In this document: in pieces, positions 36,406 through 44,940 of the stretch
How positions within the stretch are numbered: the stretch's first letter is position 1
How the letters are laid out: every line of letters begins with the position of its first letter
Origin: MGIIa-K1 sp964577145
Lineage (GTDB): Archaea; Thermoplasmatota; Poseidoniia; Poseidoniales; Poseidoniaceae
Length of the DNA stretch: 64,000 nt
NCBI GenBank assembly: GCA_964577145.1
Contig: CAZNXM010000001.1
Location: 1-64,000, forward strand
Direction: 5' to 3'
Position numbers and translations under genes: made by a program
The notes under the pieces: generated by a model
Seen by the model: only the letters and a program-made list of their open reading frames with translations
Told to the model about the DNA's origin: nothing
Database searches by the model: none

Positions 36406-36966
36406 TCATTCAGATTCACTATTCTGCCGTTCTCTCCAAGCCTGTTCAAATTGGGCCCAGAGCTCAGTTTCAACCTGTTGTCTAATTTCGACCTCAAGAA
36501 TAGGTCGAAGTACATCTTCAGCTTCAGCAAATGCTTGCTCCTTTACAGCAACCCATTTCTCTTCTTCAGTGTCCATCTGATTCCTTCTAACTTCAGCAAC
36601 TACAATTCTTTCAATTTCCTTGAGGAGCCGACCTACAACTTCCAATTCCCATGCTTCATGCGGATGAGGAAGTTGCATCCGGGCCACTTCATTTCGAAGA
36701 GTAGCAACAATCCTTGCTCTGACCGGGTTTCCTATTGCAAAATCATGGGCGCCTGAGACAAAACCAACTAAAGCATCAACCCACTCCTTTTGGCTTATTT
36801 CATGTCCACATCCCGGGCATGAAGAGTCAGAGGACTGCTCATCAGGTTTTCTTTTTTTGCGAGGACTTCTGCGACGTTTGGGCGCTTCCATTTCGTCGAT
36901 ATCAAAGGAAACAGACGTACCAAACCCGCCCTTTTCCATAGAACCGAGTGAGCGCCTTTCTTCCAT
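36406..36966 (-). CDS. Hypothetical zinc-ribbon-like, helical protein
   Basis: A 186-residue protein. A basic, disordered start (about 28-45, rich in Arg/Lys) is followed by one CPGCGHEIS knuckle at about residue 50, then 130 residues of long charged helices. A single CxxC cannot form a full zinc site alone, so dimerisation or a cryptic His pair would be needed. The gene directly abuts the convergent dehydrogenase stop. Function unknown. Confidence 0.6.
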   Translation of the reverse strand: MEERRSLGSMEKGGFGTSVSFDIDEMEAPKRRRSPRKKRKPDEQSSDSSCPGCGHEISQKEWVDALVGFVSGAHDFAIGNPVRARIVATLRNEVARMQLPHPHEAWELEVVGRLLKEIERIVVAEVRRNQMDTEEEKWVAVKEQAFAEAEDVLRPILEVEIRQQVETELWAQFEQAWRERQNSESE

Positions 36967-37018
36967 TCTATCAGTAATAAGTTATTTCCATGGGTGATAA
37001 ATATAACGCCTGCAAATG

Positions 37019-37768
37019 TCACTTATCGGCGAATAAAACCATATTATCAACGATATGGGACAAAGCCGACTGCAATATTGCCTGATTATCCCATTTTGTG
37101 ATTGGCGGGTCAGAATGAATATGGTGAATAATATTCAATGCCACTCTAGACAATTCATCGACAATAGTGACTGTTGCCATCCTCGCGGTTCGTGAAAGGG
37201 GGTTTAGGTCAACAACGAGGACTTCCTTACCCATTGCCACTAGTGCTTCACATCTATCTCCATCTTCAAGAGGAACCAATATCACATCTGCATTGAGGAT
37301 TCCATTGGTGTGGCAATTTGCTCGAGGACCTTCTAATCCAGGAATGCGTCCATCTGGGGCTGCACCTAATATTTCAACATCAATATCGTGTTTGTCTTTA
37401 ATCTCTTCAAGATGGCTAAGTAGGGCGGCCATTCGTTCAGGTGTGCGATAAAAAATGTTGACTTCTACCGGGCAAGAGAGTAATTGCGCCACTTCAAGAA
37501 GCTCCTTTCCAGCCAATGCAACCGCATTACCGTTAAGGGAAATTACCGGCCTCTTAGCACCAAGGAGTCTTGCAGCGACCTCCTTTGCCGCATCCATGGC
37601 AGATGGTATCGTCTGTTCTCCCAATAGGTAATCGTATGCCTCGCCCCTGCCGTGTGCAATCAGCGCAGAGCCTGCAAGCAAGCCTTTGCTAGCAGCCTCT
37701 TCAAGGCGGTGGCGCATTAGTAGTGAGCGATATCTTGGATGAGAAGGGTCAGCAATATGTTCGCCCAT
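37019..37768 (-). CDS. 4-phosphopantoate--beta-alanine ligase (archaeal phosphopantothenate synthetase)
   Basis: This archaeal CoA-pathway enzyme joins 4-phosphopantoate and beta-alanine with ATP. Family blocks are plain: SHPRYRSLLMRHRL, ALIAHGRGEAYDYLLGE, VISLNGNAVAL, EVNIFYRTPER, PLEDGDRCEAL and DLNPLSRTARMA. The ATG at 37768 was chosen because GAGGTG sits upstream; starts at 37789 and 37795 are possible but overlap nadC. It is co-transcribed with nadC, pairing two cofactor genes. Confidence 0.95.
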   Translation of the reverse strand: MGEHIADPSHPRYRSLLMRHRLEEAASKGLLAGSALIAHGRGEAYDYLLGEQTIPSAMDAAKEVAARLLGAKRPVISLNGNAVALAGKELLEVAQLLSCPVEVNIFYRTPERMAALLSHLEEIKDKHDIDVEILGAAPDGRIPGLEGPRANCHTNGILNADVILVPLEDGDRCEALVAMGKEVLVVDLNPLSRTARMATVTIVDELSRVALNIIHHIHSDPPITKWDNQAILQSALSHIVDNMVLFADK

Positions 37769-37778
37769 CGGGAGCACC

Positions 37779-38723
37779 TCATGCATCATTTGCAAGCATC
37801 GAAAGATCTAGTGGAGTCGTCCCTCTGTTTATCGTACTAGTAGAAAGTACATCGACACCACATTTGCGCCAATCTTCTAAATCTTTCAGGACAATTCCTC
37901 CACTAGCCTCAATGCAAACATGCTCTCTAAGTCCCATTTCATCTAATTCTGAACAAACTGCACTGCAGCGTTCAGGGCCAAAATTATCGAGCATCAAGAC
38001 CAGCCGTCCACAACCAGTCTTCATTCTCTTTTCAGACCAGGCAAAGGCCGCCATTATTGCTTCCTTTTCTTGTCTGACCTCAATTTCTAGAAACGCCCCG
38101 ACTTCATCAACATCAACCTCAGAAATCAATCTCCCAATACGTGCGCCATGACTATCGAGTCCAGGGTACATTGCTGCAAGGTCATTTTCCTTAATCATCT
38201 TCGCATCATCTCGTGATAGGCGATGACTAAGCCCCCCTCCCAAATGCACGGCCCATTTATCGAGCAATCCCCAAATCGTCTTTCTTGTACAGGCGATTTG
38301 GCCTGGGGCCTTTGTAGACCATTTTTTGGCTTCTGTAGCAATTCCTGATAATTGGCCAAGTATATTGAGAATAGTTCGTTCTAGAGCGAGAATTGCTTCT
38401 TTGTCTCCTCTAATCGTAGCAATTTCATCTCCGGACGCTATACTGCGGCCATCAGTACAGGACCAAGAGATATCGAGACTCCCTGCCCAAATTTGCAACA
38501 TATGGTCAACTGCTGCACAACCAACAAGAACTCCTTCTCCTCTAGAGAAAATTTTCGCCTCAATATTTTCTGAACCACCCATGAAAGGCATGTCTATACC
38601 ATCATCGGCGAGAAGAGCGCTAGTCCAGCGATCAAAACTGGAAATTAACAAACGACTAGCCCCTCCAGAAGGGTTCCAGAGTTTGCCGCCTCTGTCGTGA
38701 GGCGGACGTTGCCTTTCGGCCAT
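37779..38723 (-). CDS. nadC: Nicotinate-nucleotide pyrophosphorylase (quinolinate phosphoribosyltransferase)
   Basis: NadC converts quinolinate and PRPP to nicotinate mononucleotide in de novo NAD synthesis. Family motifs are ERTILNILGQLSGIAT, ACTRKTIWGL, HLGGGLSHRLS, EIEVRQEKEA, MLDNFGPE and EASGGI. The 314-residue length includes an extra 25-residue N-terminal segment. NadA and NadB are not in the window. It ends 10 bases before the phosphopantothenate synthetase start, and is divergent from the flavoprotein gene at 38778. Confidence 0.93.
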   Translation of the reverse strand: MAERQRPPHDRGGKLWNPSGGASRLLISSFDRWTSALLADDGIDMPFMGGSENIEAKIFSRGEGVLVGCAAVDHMLQIWAGSLDISWSCTDGRSIASGDEIATIRGDKEAILALERTILNILGQLSGIATEAKKWSTKAPGQIACTRKTIWGLLDKWAVHLGGGLSHRLSRDDAKMIKENDLAAMYPGLDSHGARIGRLISEVDVDEVGAFLEIEVRQEKEAIMAAFAWSEKRMKTGCGRLVLMLDNFGPERCSAVCSELDEMGLREHVCIEASGGIVLKDLEDWRKCGVDVLSTSTINRGTTPLDLSMLANDA

Positions 38724-38777
38724 GGTCTTGGCTGGGAGGACGAGGACTTCATGGTTACCTACGTCTTCGAGGGGGAT

Positions 38778-39671
38778 ATGAAGCGGGTACTTGTGGTCGG
38801 TGCGGGCCTTCAGGGTCTAGCATGCGCAGTCCGCAAACATCTTGCAAAAAACCAAGTTGTCATTCTTGAAAAGAGAGAGAGAATCGGTGGTCGCGGGACT
38901 TCTCAAGATATACACGGGTTCCAATTAGAGCATGGTCCACATTTGCTTCTCAAAGGGGGCCCTCTCCATAAAATGGTGAAAAAAGTCAGCAAAGTAAAGC
39001 CTAGTTTGTGGGCAATACGCCCACAGAAAATAATGATTGTAGGTCATGGCCCTCTCTATCCAGTAAATAGCCCAAAAGACCTGCTATCGCTGAAAATGGG
39101 ACAGGACCCAATAAGAGATGATGCAATGAAATTAATTTCGGGCTGGGGGCAAGATATTCCTGAACGCCGTAAAGCATTGCTAAAAGGGAAATTATGCGTT
39201 GTTGGCGAGGGATGGTCAGGATTGGTAGGCAGATTAGCCTCCTCTTTAGAGGAAGTTGGTGTACCAATTCAGCCGTCTTGTGAGGTTGCTGAGGTTAGAG
39301 ACGATGGTGTAACTCTTGCAAACGGCACGAGAATTCCGGCTGATGAAGTTATCATGGCAACTGGAAAGGCAAAAGGAAAACCAGTGAAAGTCAGCACACT
39401 CGACATTGTTCTAGACAACAAACCTCTTGATGGCCTACATGGAATAATCAAGGGCGATGTTGCAGTAATCGATTTAGCTGCAATTCATCCGATGAAATCC
39501 CAGGGAAAGAGCCACCTTTCGTGCATTGCATTGGAAGGAGGAATTGAAGCAATAGAGTCCCTTCTCGATGAAAGAGTATCAGGATGGCGAAGCCACATTT
39601 TAGTGAAGAGGGCTAACAAATCAATCACATTGACCGATTCCGAAGGCGGTCTTGCTGATGCGAGAATGTGA
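38778..39671 (+). CDS. FAD-dependent oxidoreductase, amine-oxidase/phytoene-desaturase fold, short
   Basis: Begins with MKRVLVVGAGLQGLACA and GGRGTSQDI, the Rossmann motif and second GG motif of the phytoene desaturase / protoporphyrinogen oxidase superfamily, followed by LEHGPHLLL. The ATG at 38778 has GAGGGGGAT immediately upstream. At 298 residues it is far shorter than the 430-500 residues usual for the family, and the C-terminal FAD-binding signature is not evident. It may be a minimal or specialised oxidoreductase. Its substrate is unknown. Confidence 0.75.
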   Translation: MKRVLVVGAGLQGLACAVRKHLAKNQVVILEKRERIGGRGTSQDIHGFQLEHGPHLLLKGGPLHKMVKKVSKVKPSLWAIRPQKIMIVGHGPLYPVNSPKDLLSLKMGQDPIRDDAMKLISGWGQDIPERRKALLKGKLCVVGEGWSGLVGRLASSLEEVGVPIQPSCEVAEVRDDGVTLANGTRIPADEVIMATGKAKGKPVKVSTLDIVLDNKPLDGLHGIIKGDVAVIDLAAIHPMKSQGKSHLSCIALEGGIEAIESLLDERVSGWRSHILVKRANKSITLTDSEGGLADARM

Positions 39672-39697
39672 AGTACTGTCGACATAGACAGAGCCTC

Positions 39698-40474
39698 ATG
39701 AGAATCGTAACTTGGAATGTTAATGGCATCAGAGCAGCGATTAGAAAGGGCATTGACCGCTTCTTTGAGGAGATTGACGCTGATGTTTGGATGCTCCAAG
39801 AAGTCCGCTGTTTACCTGAACAACTGCCCAAAGATTGGGCTCTCCCCGAGGGGTACGAATGGATAATGCATCCAGCTCAAAAGAAAGGCTATTCTGGAGT
39901 AGCAACCATTTCTAGAATTGGCATGAAAGAAGTTTCCAGAGGGATGGATGGCCAACTAGACCCAAACGATTCCGAGGGCCGAATTTTGGTTACAGAGCAC
40001 GAAGGAATGACCCTTGTCAATACCTACCTTCCAAGCGGGTCAGCAAAAATTGAACGCCAATTTTACAAGGAAGGTTGGATGGATGAATGGAGAGACTTCG
40101 TAAGGCCATTATTGTCCAGCAAAAAACCGGTAATTCTTGCAGGCGACCTAAATATTGCACATACTGAAGATGATATTTGGAATCCACGTGGCAATGCGAA
40201 TACTAGTGGTTTCTTGCCGCAGGAGAGAGAGTGGCTTACGGAGTTACTAGCAGAAGGATGGTGTGATCTTTTTCGAGAGAGCGTAGGTGAAGGCGAGAAA
40301 ATTTACTCCTGGTGGTCTAATAGAGGCCAGGCTAGAGTCAAAGACCGCGGTTGGAGAATCGACTATCTATTGGGGAATGCAGCAGCGACAAATCGCCTTG
40401 AAGGTTGTAGAATAGAGAGGAGAGGGGGCCTGGAAGTTTCAGACCATGCTCCAGTTATTCTCGACCTTCACTGA
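39698..40474 (+). CDS. xth: Exodeoxyribonuclease III / AP endonuclease
   Basis: Residues MRIVTWNVNGIRAAI, the catalytic Glu in LQEVRC, AGDLNIAH, and the terminal SDHAPVIL match exonuclease III. The 258-residue length is normal. The enzyme cleaves 5' to abasic sites during base excision repair and removes 3' blocking groups. The ATG at 39698 starts at the first strand. It ends convergent to, and overlaps by 7 bases, the Pcc1-like gene. Confidence 0.93.
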   Translation: MRIVTWNVNGIRAAIRKGIDRFFEEIDADVWMLQEVRCLPEQLPKDWALPEGYEWIMHPAQKKGYSGVATISRIGMKEVSRGMDGQLDPNDSEGRILVTEHEGMTLVNTYLPSGSAKIERQFYKEGWMDEWRDFVRPLLSSKKPVILAGDLNIAHTEDDIWNPRGNANTSGFLPQEREWLTELLAEGWCDLFRESVGEGEKIYSWWSNRGQARVKDRGWRIDYLLGNAAATNRLEGCRIERRGGLEVSDHAPVILDLH

Positions 40475-40686
40475 CCATCTTCTGCATCAGAAAACAGGGT
40501 CAGGATTTCATCGACAATCGCTCGAAGTTTATCCATAGAATCAGCGGTAATAGTTAGGGAAAGCGATGCTAAATCACCATCGATTTTCAATTCCGTTACT
40601 ATGTCTTCAGGCACCAAACCGGCATACCTTTGCCCGTTAGCGACCGGGCCGTTCCACTCGATAGTAGTTTGATGGACCTCTGCCAT
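40468..40686 (-). CDS. KEOPS complex Pcc1-like subunit
   Basis: A 72-residue protein with a beta-alpha-beta pattern and the family-like helix MDKLRAIVDEILTLF after the SLTITADS strand, plus a YAGLVPED loop early on. Pcc1 dimerises at the end of the KEOPS complex, which makes threonylcarbamoyl-adenosine in tRNA. The short size fits. It is divergent from hflX (79-base gap) and convergent with xth. The assignment rests on a few residues and is moderate. Confidence 0.6.
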   Translation of the reverse strand: MAEVHQTTIEWNGPVANGQRYAGLVPEDIVTELKIDGDLASLSLTITADSMDKLRAIVDEILTLFSDAEDGQ

Positions 40687-40765
40687 GAATTCATACCACT
40701 ATTGCCCCCAAATGAGACTTACCCTCCTCCGAATCATTCAGGGTCCGTTTCCGTCTCGCGCACAC

Positions 40766-42091
40766 ATGGACGACGTAATTCCGATTCTTGCAGGGTCGGG
40801 AGGCGTTGGTCTTGGCGAAGCCAGAACTAGTCATCAAGGTAGAAAAGCCATCATGCTTGTCAGAGAAGGCGACCCCGCAGAATTGGTAGCGCTTGCAGAG
40901 ACAATGGGTATCGACATCATTGAAATTGAATTTCAAACGGGGACCCCAGACCCAAAAGGGTTCTTTGGAAAGGGGCGACTTCAAGACGTGGGCGATGAAT
41001 TGTCAGGAATTGTTCCAGGACATCCATGGGAAGGTGTTGACTTAGTCATCGTACACTGTAATGCTACACCGCGCCAACTAGTGAATATTCACAACGTGGT
41101 AGGTGTAGAAACGTGGGATAGAGTGCGCTTACTACTCACGTTATTTACGAGCCATGCTTCAAGCGTTGAAGCAAGGACACAGGTCAGGATTGCCCAACTT
41201 CAAGCGGATCGAACCATATTACGAGAACTTGCAAATCAGCAAACAACAGGTGAGCGAGCAGGATTTGGTGGCGGCGGCCGTCAGGCAATTCAAAATGTGC
41301 TTGGAACCACGAATCATGAACTCGCCCAACTTCGCAAACGTCAGAGTAAGCATGCTTTAGCACGCCGAGAAAGACGCAGACAACGTGTAAAAGGCGGGGC
41401 GAAAACCGTTGGTTTAGCAGGGTATACCAATGCGGGTAAATCCTCTCTATTCCTCGCCTTGTCAGGTAAGGAAGTCTTGGTCGAGGATAAATTATTCAGT
41501 ACTTTAGAAACCACAATCGGAAGAATGGAAATGAGTCCACGAATTCTCTTAGCAGATACTATTGGATTCATCGATGAATTACCTTCTGAACTTCTCGATG
41601 CATTCCATGCTACATTGGATGAATCATTAGAATGTGATTTTCTACTTTTACTTGTAGATTCAAGTGATTCACCAGAGGAGTTGGAACGGAAACTTGAGAC
41701 TAGCAGACGTGAAGCTTTGGAGCGTTCAAAGGATGACGATAGACAAATCCAACTCGTATTTACCAAATCTGACAAGCAAGGAGATATTGATGAAGCAATA
41801 GCCGTTGCCGCCGATAGAGGATTCCTAAATCCAATACTAGTTTCATCGGTTGATGGCGATGGTTTAGAAATTCTTAGAGAGAGGATCCTTTACTCTCTTT
41901 ACGGCCCCCAATTTACTGTAGAAGTATCCAAGGGGGAACCCAATGAAAGAGCTGCTGAATCATTTTTTAGTGAAATTCACGACCTTGGAATAGTCACAGA
42001 ATTCAGCGATTATTCTCTTACACTTTGGTGCGATGAAGGCGAACTTTCCCGGCTTATTTCAAAATCGAATGGACGCGTCTCAATCAAGTAG
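40766..42091 (+). CDS. hflX: GTPase HflX
   Basis: The HflX N-terminal domain includes ETMGIDIIEIEFQTG and KGRLQDVGDEL, with a GGGGR loop between helices. The GTPase domain has G1 GYTNAGKSS (about residue 218), G3 DTIGFIDELP and G4 TKSDKQG. HflX splits stalled or idle ribosomes. The ATG at 40766 gives 441 residues. A short C-terminal alpha/beta domain is present. No companion protease gene is nearby. Confidence 0.95.
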   Translation: MDDVIPILAGSGGVGLGEARTSHQGRKAIMLVREGDPAELVALAETMGIDIIEIEFQTGTPDPKGFFGKGRLQDVGDELSGIVPGHPWEGVDLVIVHCNATPRQLVNIHNVVGVETWDRVRLLLTLFTSHASSVEARTQVRIAQLQADRTILRELANQQTTGERAGFGGGGRQAIQNVLGTTNHELAQLRKRQSKHALARRERRRQRVKGGAKTVGLAGYTNAGKSSLFLALSGKEVLVEDKLFSTLETTIGRMEMSPRILLADTIGFIDELPSELLDAFHATLDESLECDFLLLLVDSSDSPEELERKLETSRREALERSKDDDRQIQLVFTKSDKQGDIDEAIAVAADRGFLNPILVSSVDGDGLEILRERILYSLYGPQFTVEVSKGEPNERAAESFFSEIHDLGIVTEFSDYSLTLWCDEGELSRLISKSNGRVSIK

Positions 42092-42112
42092 GACCGTCAC
42101 TACGGCATAGCA

Positions 42113-42973
42113 ATGTCAGAACTTCTCGAAGAGGTTGACGACCTTCCAGAGGAAGAAACCGTTCTATTTTCTTCATCGGGAACAGCATTTGAGATTAAGT
42201 CTGAAGACGGGCATCCAATGTTGAGGGCAATAGGCATCTTCATTCTCTTCACCTGCGCTCTTGGTATAGCGAATGGAATGGATTATGTTTCACCAGATTC
42301 CGGAGTTATACGTCCCGACGAGTGGATCTATTCCATGGGAGAATCGGCTCCAAGAGGCTCAGGTATTCTAACCGGAGAAATTAATTCTGGTGAAGAGGGG
42401 TTACAAATTCACGTATCATCGAGAAATGCGGAAGGCATGTGGGTAGAGAACACAACTGTTAGTGACGCAAATGGAAGTTTCAAAATCGAAGGAGTGAACC
42501 CAGGTCTTGGTTTTATCAAAATCCAACGAGTTCACAACGGAACTGATAATCTTGACGAAGTCCACCATAGAATCATCATTTCTCCTCCCGTCTTTGGCGA
42601 AGCAGTAGGATATACCAATCTGAAATTTGATGTGCCAACCGAAGACCATTTCAATGAACTTGAGTGTGAATATGATGGTAGCCCCTGCGTACGATTAATC
42701 GACCACACACCGAATGAAATGGAACATCCTATGATGGACCCTGCTGCTGCAGGAATGTACATCATGATAGGGTGGGCTTTCATCGGCCTCTCTCTAATAG
42801 CAGCAGGTTTTGCATTATTCGGTATCAAAGACTCATCGCGAGGATTAATTCGAACAGGCGCAGTTCTAGTATTCTTCACAGTAGGGCATTATTGGAGCGC
42901 TTGTTTGTTCGGCTTAGTAGCATTCCTCCTAACTTTCTCAGTCCCTCGCAGTAGCGTTGTACTCGACTCCTGA
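42113..42973 (+). CDS. Membrane protein with extracytoplasmic beta-sandwich domain
   Basis: A helix at about residues 38-57 is followed by an extracytoplasmic domain (about 60-205) resembling a carboxypeptidase-regulatory-like or transthyretin-like fold: EINSGEEGLQIHVSS, ANGSFKIEGVNPGLGFIKIQ. Two or three more helices occupy about 218-280. The first 35 residues are acidic and cytoplasmic. I recognise the fold only loosely. It lies 21 bases after hflX and 21 bases before the next gene. Confidence 0.7.
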   Translation: MSELLEEVDDLPEEETVLFSSSGTAFEIKSEDGHPMLRAIGIFILFTCALGIANGMDYVSPDSGVIRPDEWIYSMGESAPRGSGILTGEINSGEEGLQIHVSSRNAEGMWVENTTVSDANGSFKIEGVNPGLGFIKIQRVHNGTDNLDEVHHRIIISPPVFGEAVGYTNLKFDVPTEDHFNELECEYDGSPCVRLIDHTPNEMEHPMMDPAAAGMYIMIGWAFIGLSLIAAGFALFGIKDSSRGLIRTGAVLVFFTVGHYWSACLFGLVAFLLTFSVPRSSVVLDS

Positions 42974-42994
42974 GGGCGACAGTCTATTCACTCC

Positions 42995-44038
42995 ATGAGC
43001 GCAGGAGCGTCCATGGACCTCATGGGCGCGGCTTGGATGGTTCGCGAACTTGGCGAACCAGTTAGTGCCATCCACGTCCTTGCAGACGGTGGAATTATTG
43101 CTGGAGGCTGGGATGGTATTCTGAAACATTGGGATGTTGAAGGAGACCTCATTTGGAAAGTCGATTGCGATGATCGAATCGAGAGTATTCTCATCAATCA
43201 AGATAGAACCATAGTCACCAGTGGACTGCATATTACTTGCATCAAAGAAGGAAGTATCGAATGGTCCCACGCTTTAGAAGGCTCATCCGATATGCTTTGC
43301 ATGCACAAGGGAAAAGTCATCGCAACTTCGAGTGTGTATGATATTGAGCATGGAGATTTCATGGAGAGCGCCATTTGGAGATTTGAACTTGATGGCGAGT
43401 TAATCGACGTAGAGAGGATGGATGAACGCCCATGGTTTATCGAATCCACAAAAGAATTATTGTTAGCACTTGGAAGGCCACGTTGCGGATTATTGGAAGG
43501 GAAAAAGCATCGCAGCCTTGCGACAGAACATCCAGTAACTTGCGGAATCAGTGGACGTGAGCGCACACTATTGGGACATTCTGATGGCACAATTTCTTCA
43601 AGTAAAGGAAAATTAATTTCTTCTGAAGAAGATTCTATCGACTCCATTATTTGCACCGATTACGGTTTTGTTGCATCCATAGAAGGCGGGACACTTATCG
43701 CTCGTAACCCTGCAGCTGAACCTCTCTGGTCAGCCCGCGGTTCCCAGGTAATCTGCCACACGGAGGGATTTTCCTCAACTCACTGGACTGGGCGTTTTGA
43801 AACAATTGACGGCATTCTTGAGATAAGAGGCCCCGAAGGCGAGATGATTGCATCGATGCGAACCTCGCGACCAAGGGTAGCTAATTCCAATCAAAACCGA
43901 GTTGCTTTTGGTTTTGAAGATGGCAAGGTTGTCGTCTGGGAAAAGGAATTGTTTGATCGCAGAATCGATAGTGAAGAATCAGAGGTAGATGATAGAAAAA
44001 CACGACTTGCCGAACGCCTCAGATCCCTACGTTCTTGA
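42995..44038 (+). CDS. Beta-propeller (PQQ/WD40-like) repeat protein
   Basis: A 347-residue soluble protein built of about seven roughly 40-residue beta repeats. Examples are IHVLADGGIIAGGWDGILKHW, then SILINQDRTIVTSG, and a late GFEDGKVVVWEKE. No signal peptide is visible, so it should be cytoplasmic. Such propellers serve as binding platforms. The last 25 residues are charged (VDDRKTRLAERLRSL). It is the last coding gene before the GC-rich RNA segment. Confidence 0.72.
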   Translation: MSAGASMDLMGAAWMVRELGEPVSAIHVLADGGIIAGGWDGILKHWDVEGDLIWKVDCDDRIESILINQDRTIVTSGLHITCIKEGSIEWSHALEGSSDMLCMHKGKVIATSSVYDIEHGDFMESAIWRFELDGELIDVERMDERPWFIESTKELLLALGRPRCGLLEGKKHRSLATEHPVTCGISGRERTLLGHSDGTISSSKGKLISSEEDSIDSIICTDYGFVASIEGGTLIARNPAAEPLWSARGSQVICHTEGFSSTHWTGRFETIDGILEIRGPEGEMIASMRTSRPRVANSNQNRVAFGFEDGKVVVWEKELFDRRIDSEESEVDDRKTRLAERLRSLRS

Positions 44039-44070
44039 ATGTTATTTTTGATATTATCTTCCACAGGAAG

Positions 44071-44107
44071 CAGTGGAAATATATCACGCAATCCCCCGTT
44101 TCCACTG
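44071..44107. promoter_or_regulatory. Perfect 9-bp inverted repeat upstream of the candidate RNA
   Basis: CAGTGGAAA (44071-44079) and TTTCCACTG (44099-44107) form a perfect inverted repeat with a 19-base spacer. It lies between the beta-propeller stop (44038) and the TATA-like element at 44117-44125. It could be an operator or a transcript-end hairpin of the upstream gene. Confidence 0.5.
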
Positions 44108-44116
44108 GAAAAAGGG

Positions 44117-44125
44117 CTATATTTA
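44117..44125 (+). promoter_or_regulatory. TATA-box-like element
   Basis: TATATTTA-like sequence (CTATATTTA) about 20-25 bases before the abrupt switch from AT-rich to GC-rich sequence near 44141. That is the expected distance from an archaeal TATA box to its start site. It supports plus-strand transcription of the candidate RNA. Confidence 0.5.
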
Positions 44126-44140
44126 GCGTAAAGTTTATGG

Positions 44141-44940
44141 TCCCCCGCCCCCCACGGGGAAAGTGCTGCTCCCCGGGGAGTGGTGGAGGGTCCTTCCGAG
44201 GACCTTCCGGGACCCTTGCCAACCGGTCAGCCCGAACCGGGCGCAGAGTTGGTCGCGCATCCTCGAGAGAGGAAGTGCGAGGTGTATAGGGGAGGCCGTT
44301 TCGACGGCAAGCCTGACCACACCCACAGGACACCAGGAGCTTCGGCAATTGGTGTGCCGGCAAATCCTCACGGAGATGCCGGAACAGGGAGGGCTTCCGC
44401 TTCGGTGGAGGATGACCCGACAACTGTGCAAAACAGCCGGGAAGGGTGGCGAGACAGGTCTTCGGGCCAACTTCGTCACATGGAACGGCTAGGTGTGAAG
44501 CTTCGGCTGAACACCACCTCAATCAGCAACTGACCCATTTCGGTGGGACAGCCAGGGATTGAGGAGTGGGACGGAAACGGATCAACTCCTTCGGGAGTTG
44601 GAAACCGCGCCGAACCACAGGGACGGAGACGGACTAACACCTTCGGGAGTTGGAAACCGCGCCGGACCATCAGGGTGTGAACTGAAATTCCTTCGGGGAT
44701 GAAAGTGAGCATTCGGGAAGCTGAAGGGAACTCTTCGGAGTGACTGAAAGCGACCCCCAGGGAAGAAAGCCTTCGGGCGGACCGAACTGGACCTAGGCTG
44801 TTGGGAAGAAGGCCTCTTTCGGGAGGTCAACGATCCAAGGAAACTCCTCTTCGGAGGAGACGAATTGGTGACGACGACTCAGCAGCCGTCAGCGGAGGCT
44901 GGCAGGGGGGCGGATATCCCACCCGGATGAAACCCCCCTA
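44141..44940 (+). ncRNA. Candidate large structured RNA (about 770-800 nt); expanded RNase P RNA is one possibility
   Basis: A GC-rich block with no credible protein gene lies in an AT-richer genome. The ends can pair: CCGCCCCCC (44145-44153) with GGGGGGCGG (44905-44913), and inside that GCTGCT (44165-44170) with AGCAGC (44881-44886). Ten CTTCGG loops cap hairpins, most with strong stems (for example 44583-44600 and 44844-44859), plus three variants. This loop is stable only when read on the plus strand, so it sets the orientation. GGGGAAAGTGCTGC at 44156 recalls the RNase P conserved region I next to helix P4, and AGCAGC would be its partner. However, I cannot find a good conserved region V, and most RNase P RNAs are under 450 nt. 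A local hairpin (AGGGGGG at 44904 with CCCCCCT at 44933) competes with the end helix. Confidence 0.65.
44571..44675 (+). repeat. Imperfect tandem repeat (two units of 52 and 53 nt) inside the candidate RNA
   Basis: Unit 1 (44571-44622) and unit 2 (44623-44675) share ACGGAAACGG/ACGGAGACGG, a CTTCGGGAGTTG hairpin half, GGAAACCGCGCCG and a final CAGGG. Each unit folds as one CTTCGG hairpin plus a GGAAACCGCGCC single strand, consistent with growth of the RNA by duplication. Confidence 0.8.

Noticed and set aside
44135..44533. Several open frames of 80-170 codons on both strands within the GC-rich block
   Set aside because: They are rich in Pro, Arg and Gly, share no family features, overlap one another in several frames, and coincide with RNA hairpins. 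The structure explains them better than protein coding.
44903..44939. Local hairpin AGGGGGG/CCCCCCT as the sole 3' structure of the RNA
   Set aside because: It is a real alternative fold and may act as a terminator, but the 9-bp all-GC pairing of 44145-44153 with 44905-44913 is at least as strong, so I kept the end-to-end helix as the main model and recorded this as a competitor.
44141..44940. Calling the RNA outright as RNase P RNA or SRP RNA
   Set aside because: A GGGGAAAGT stretch and possible P4-like pairing favour RNase P, but I cannot find a convincing conserved region V or the GGAAGG-AGCAG of the SRP S-domain, and the size is far above normal.
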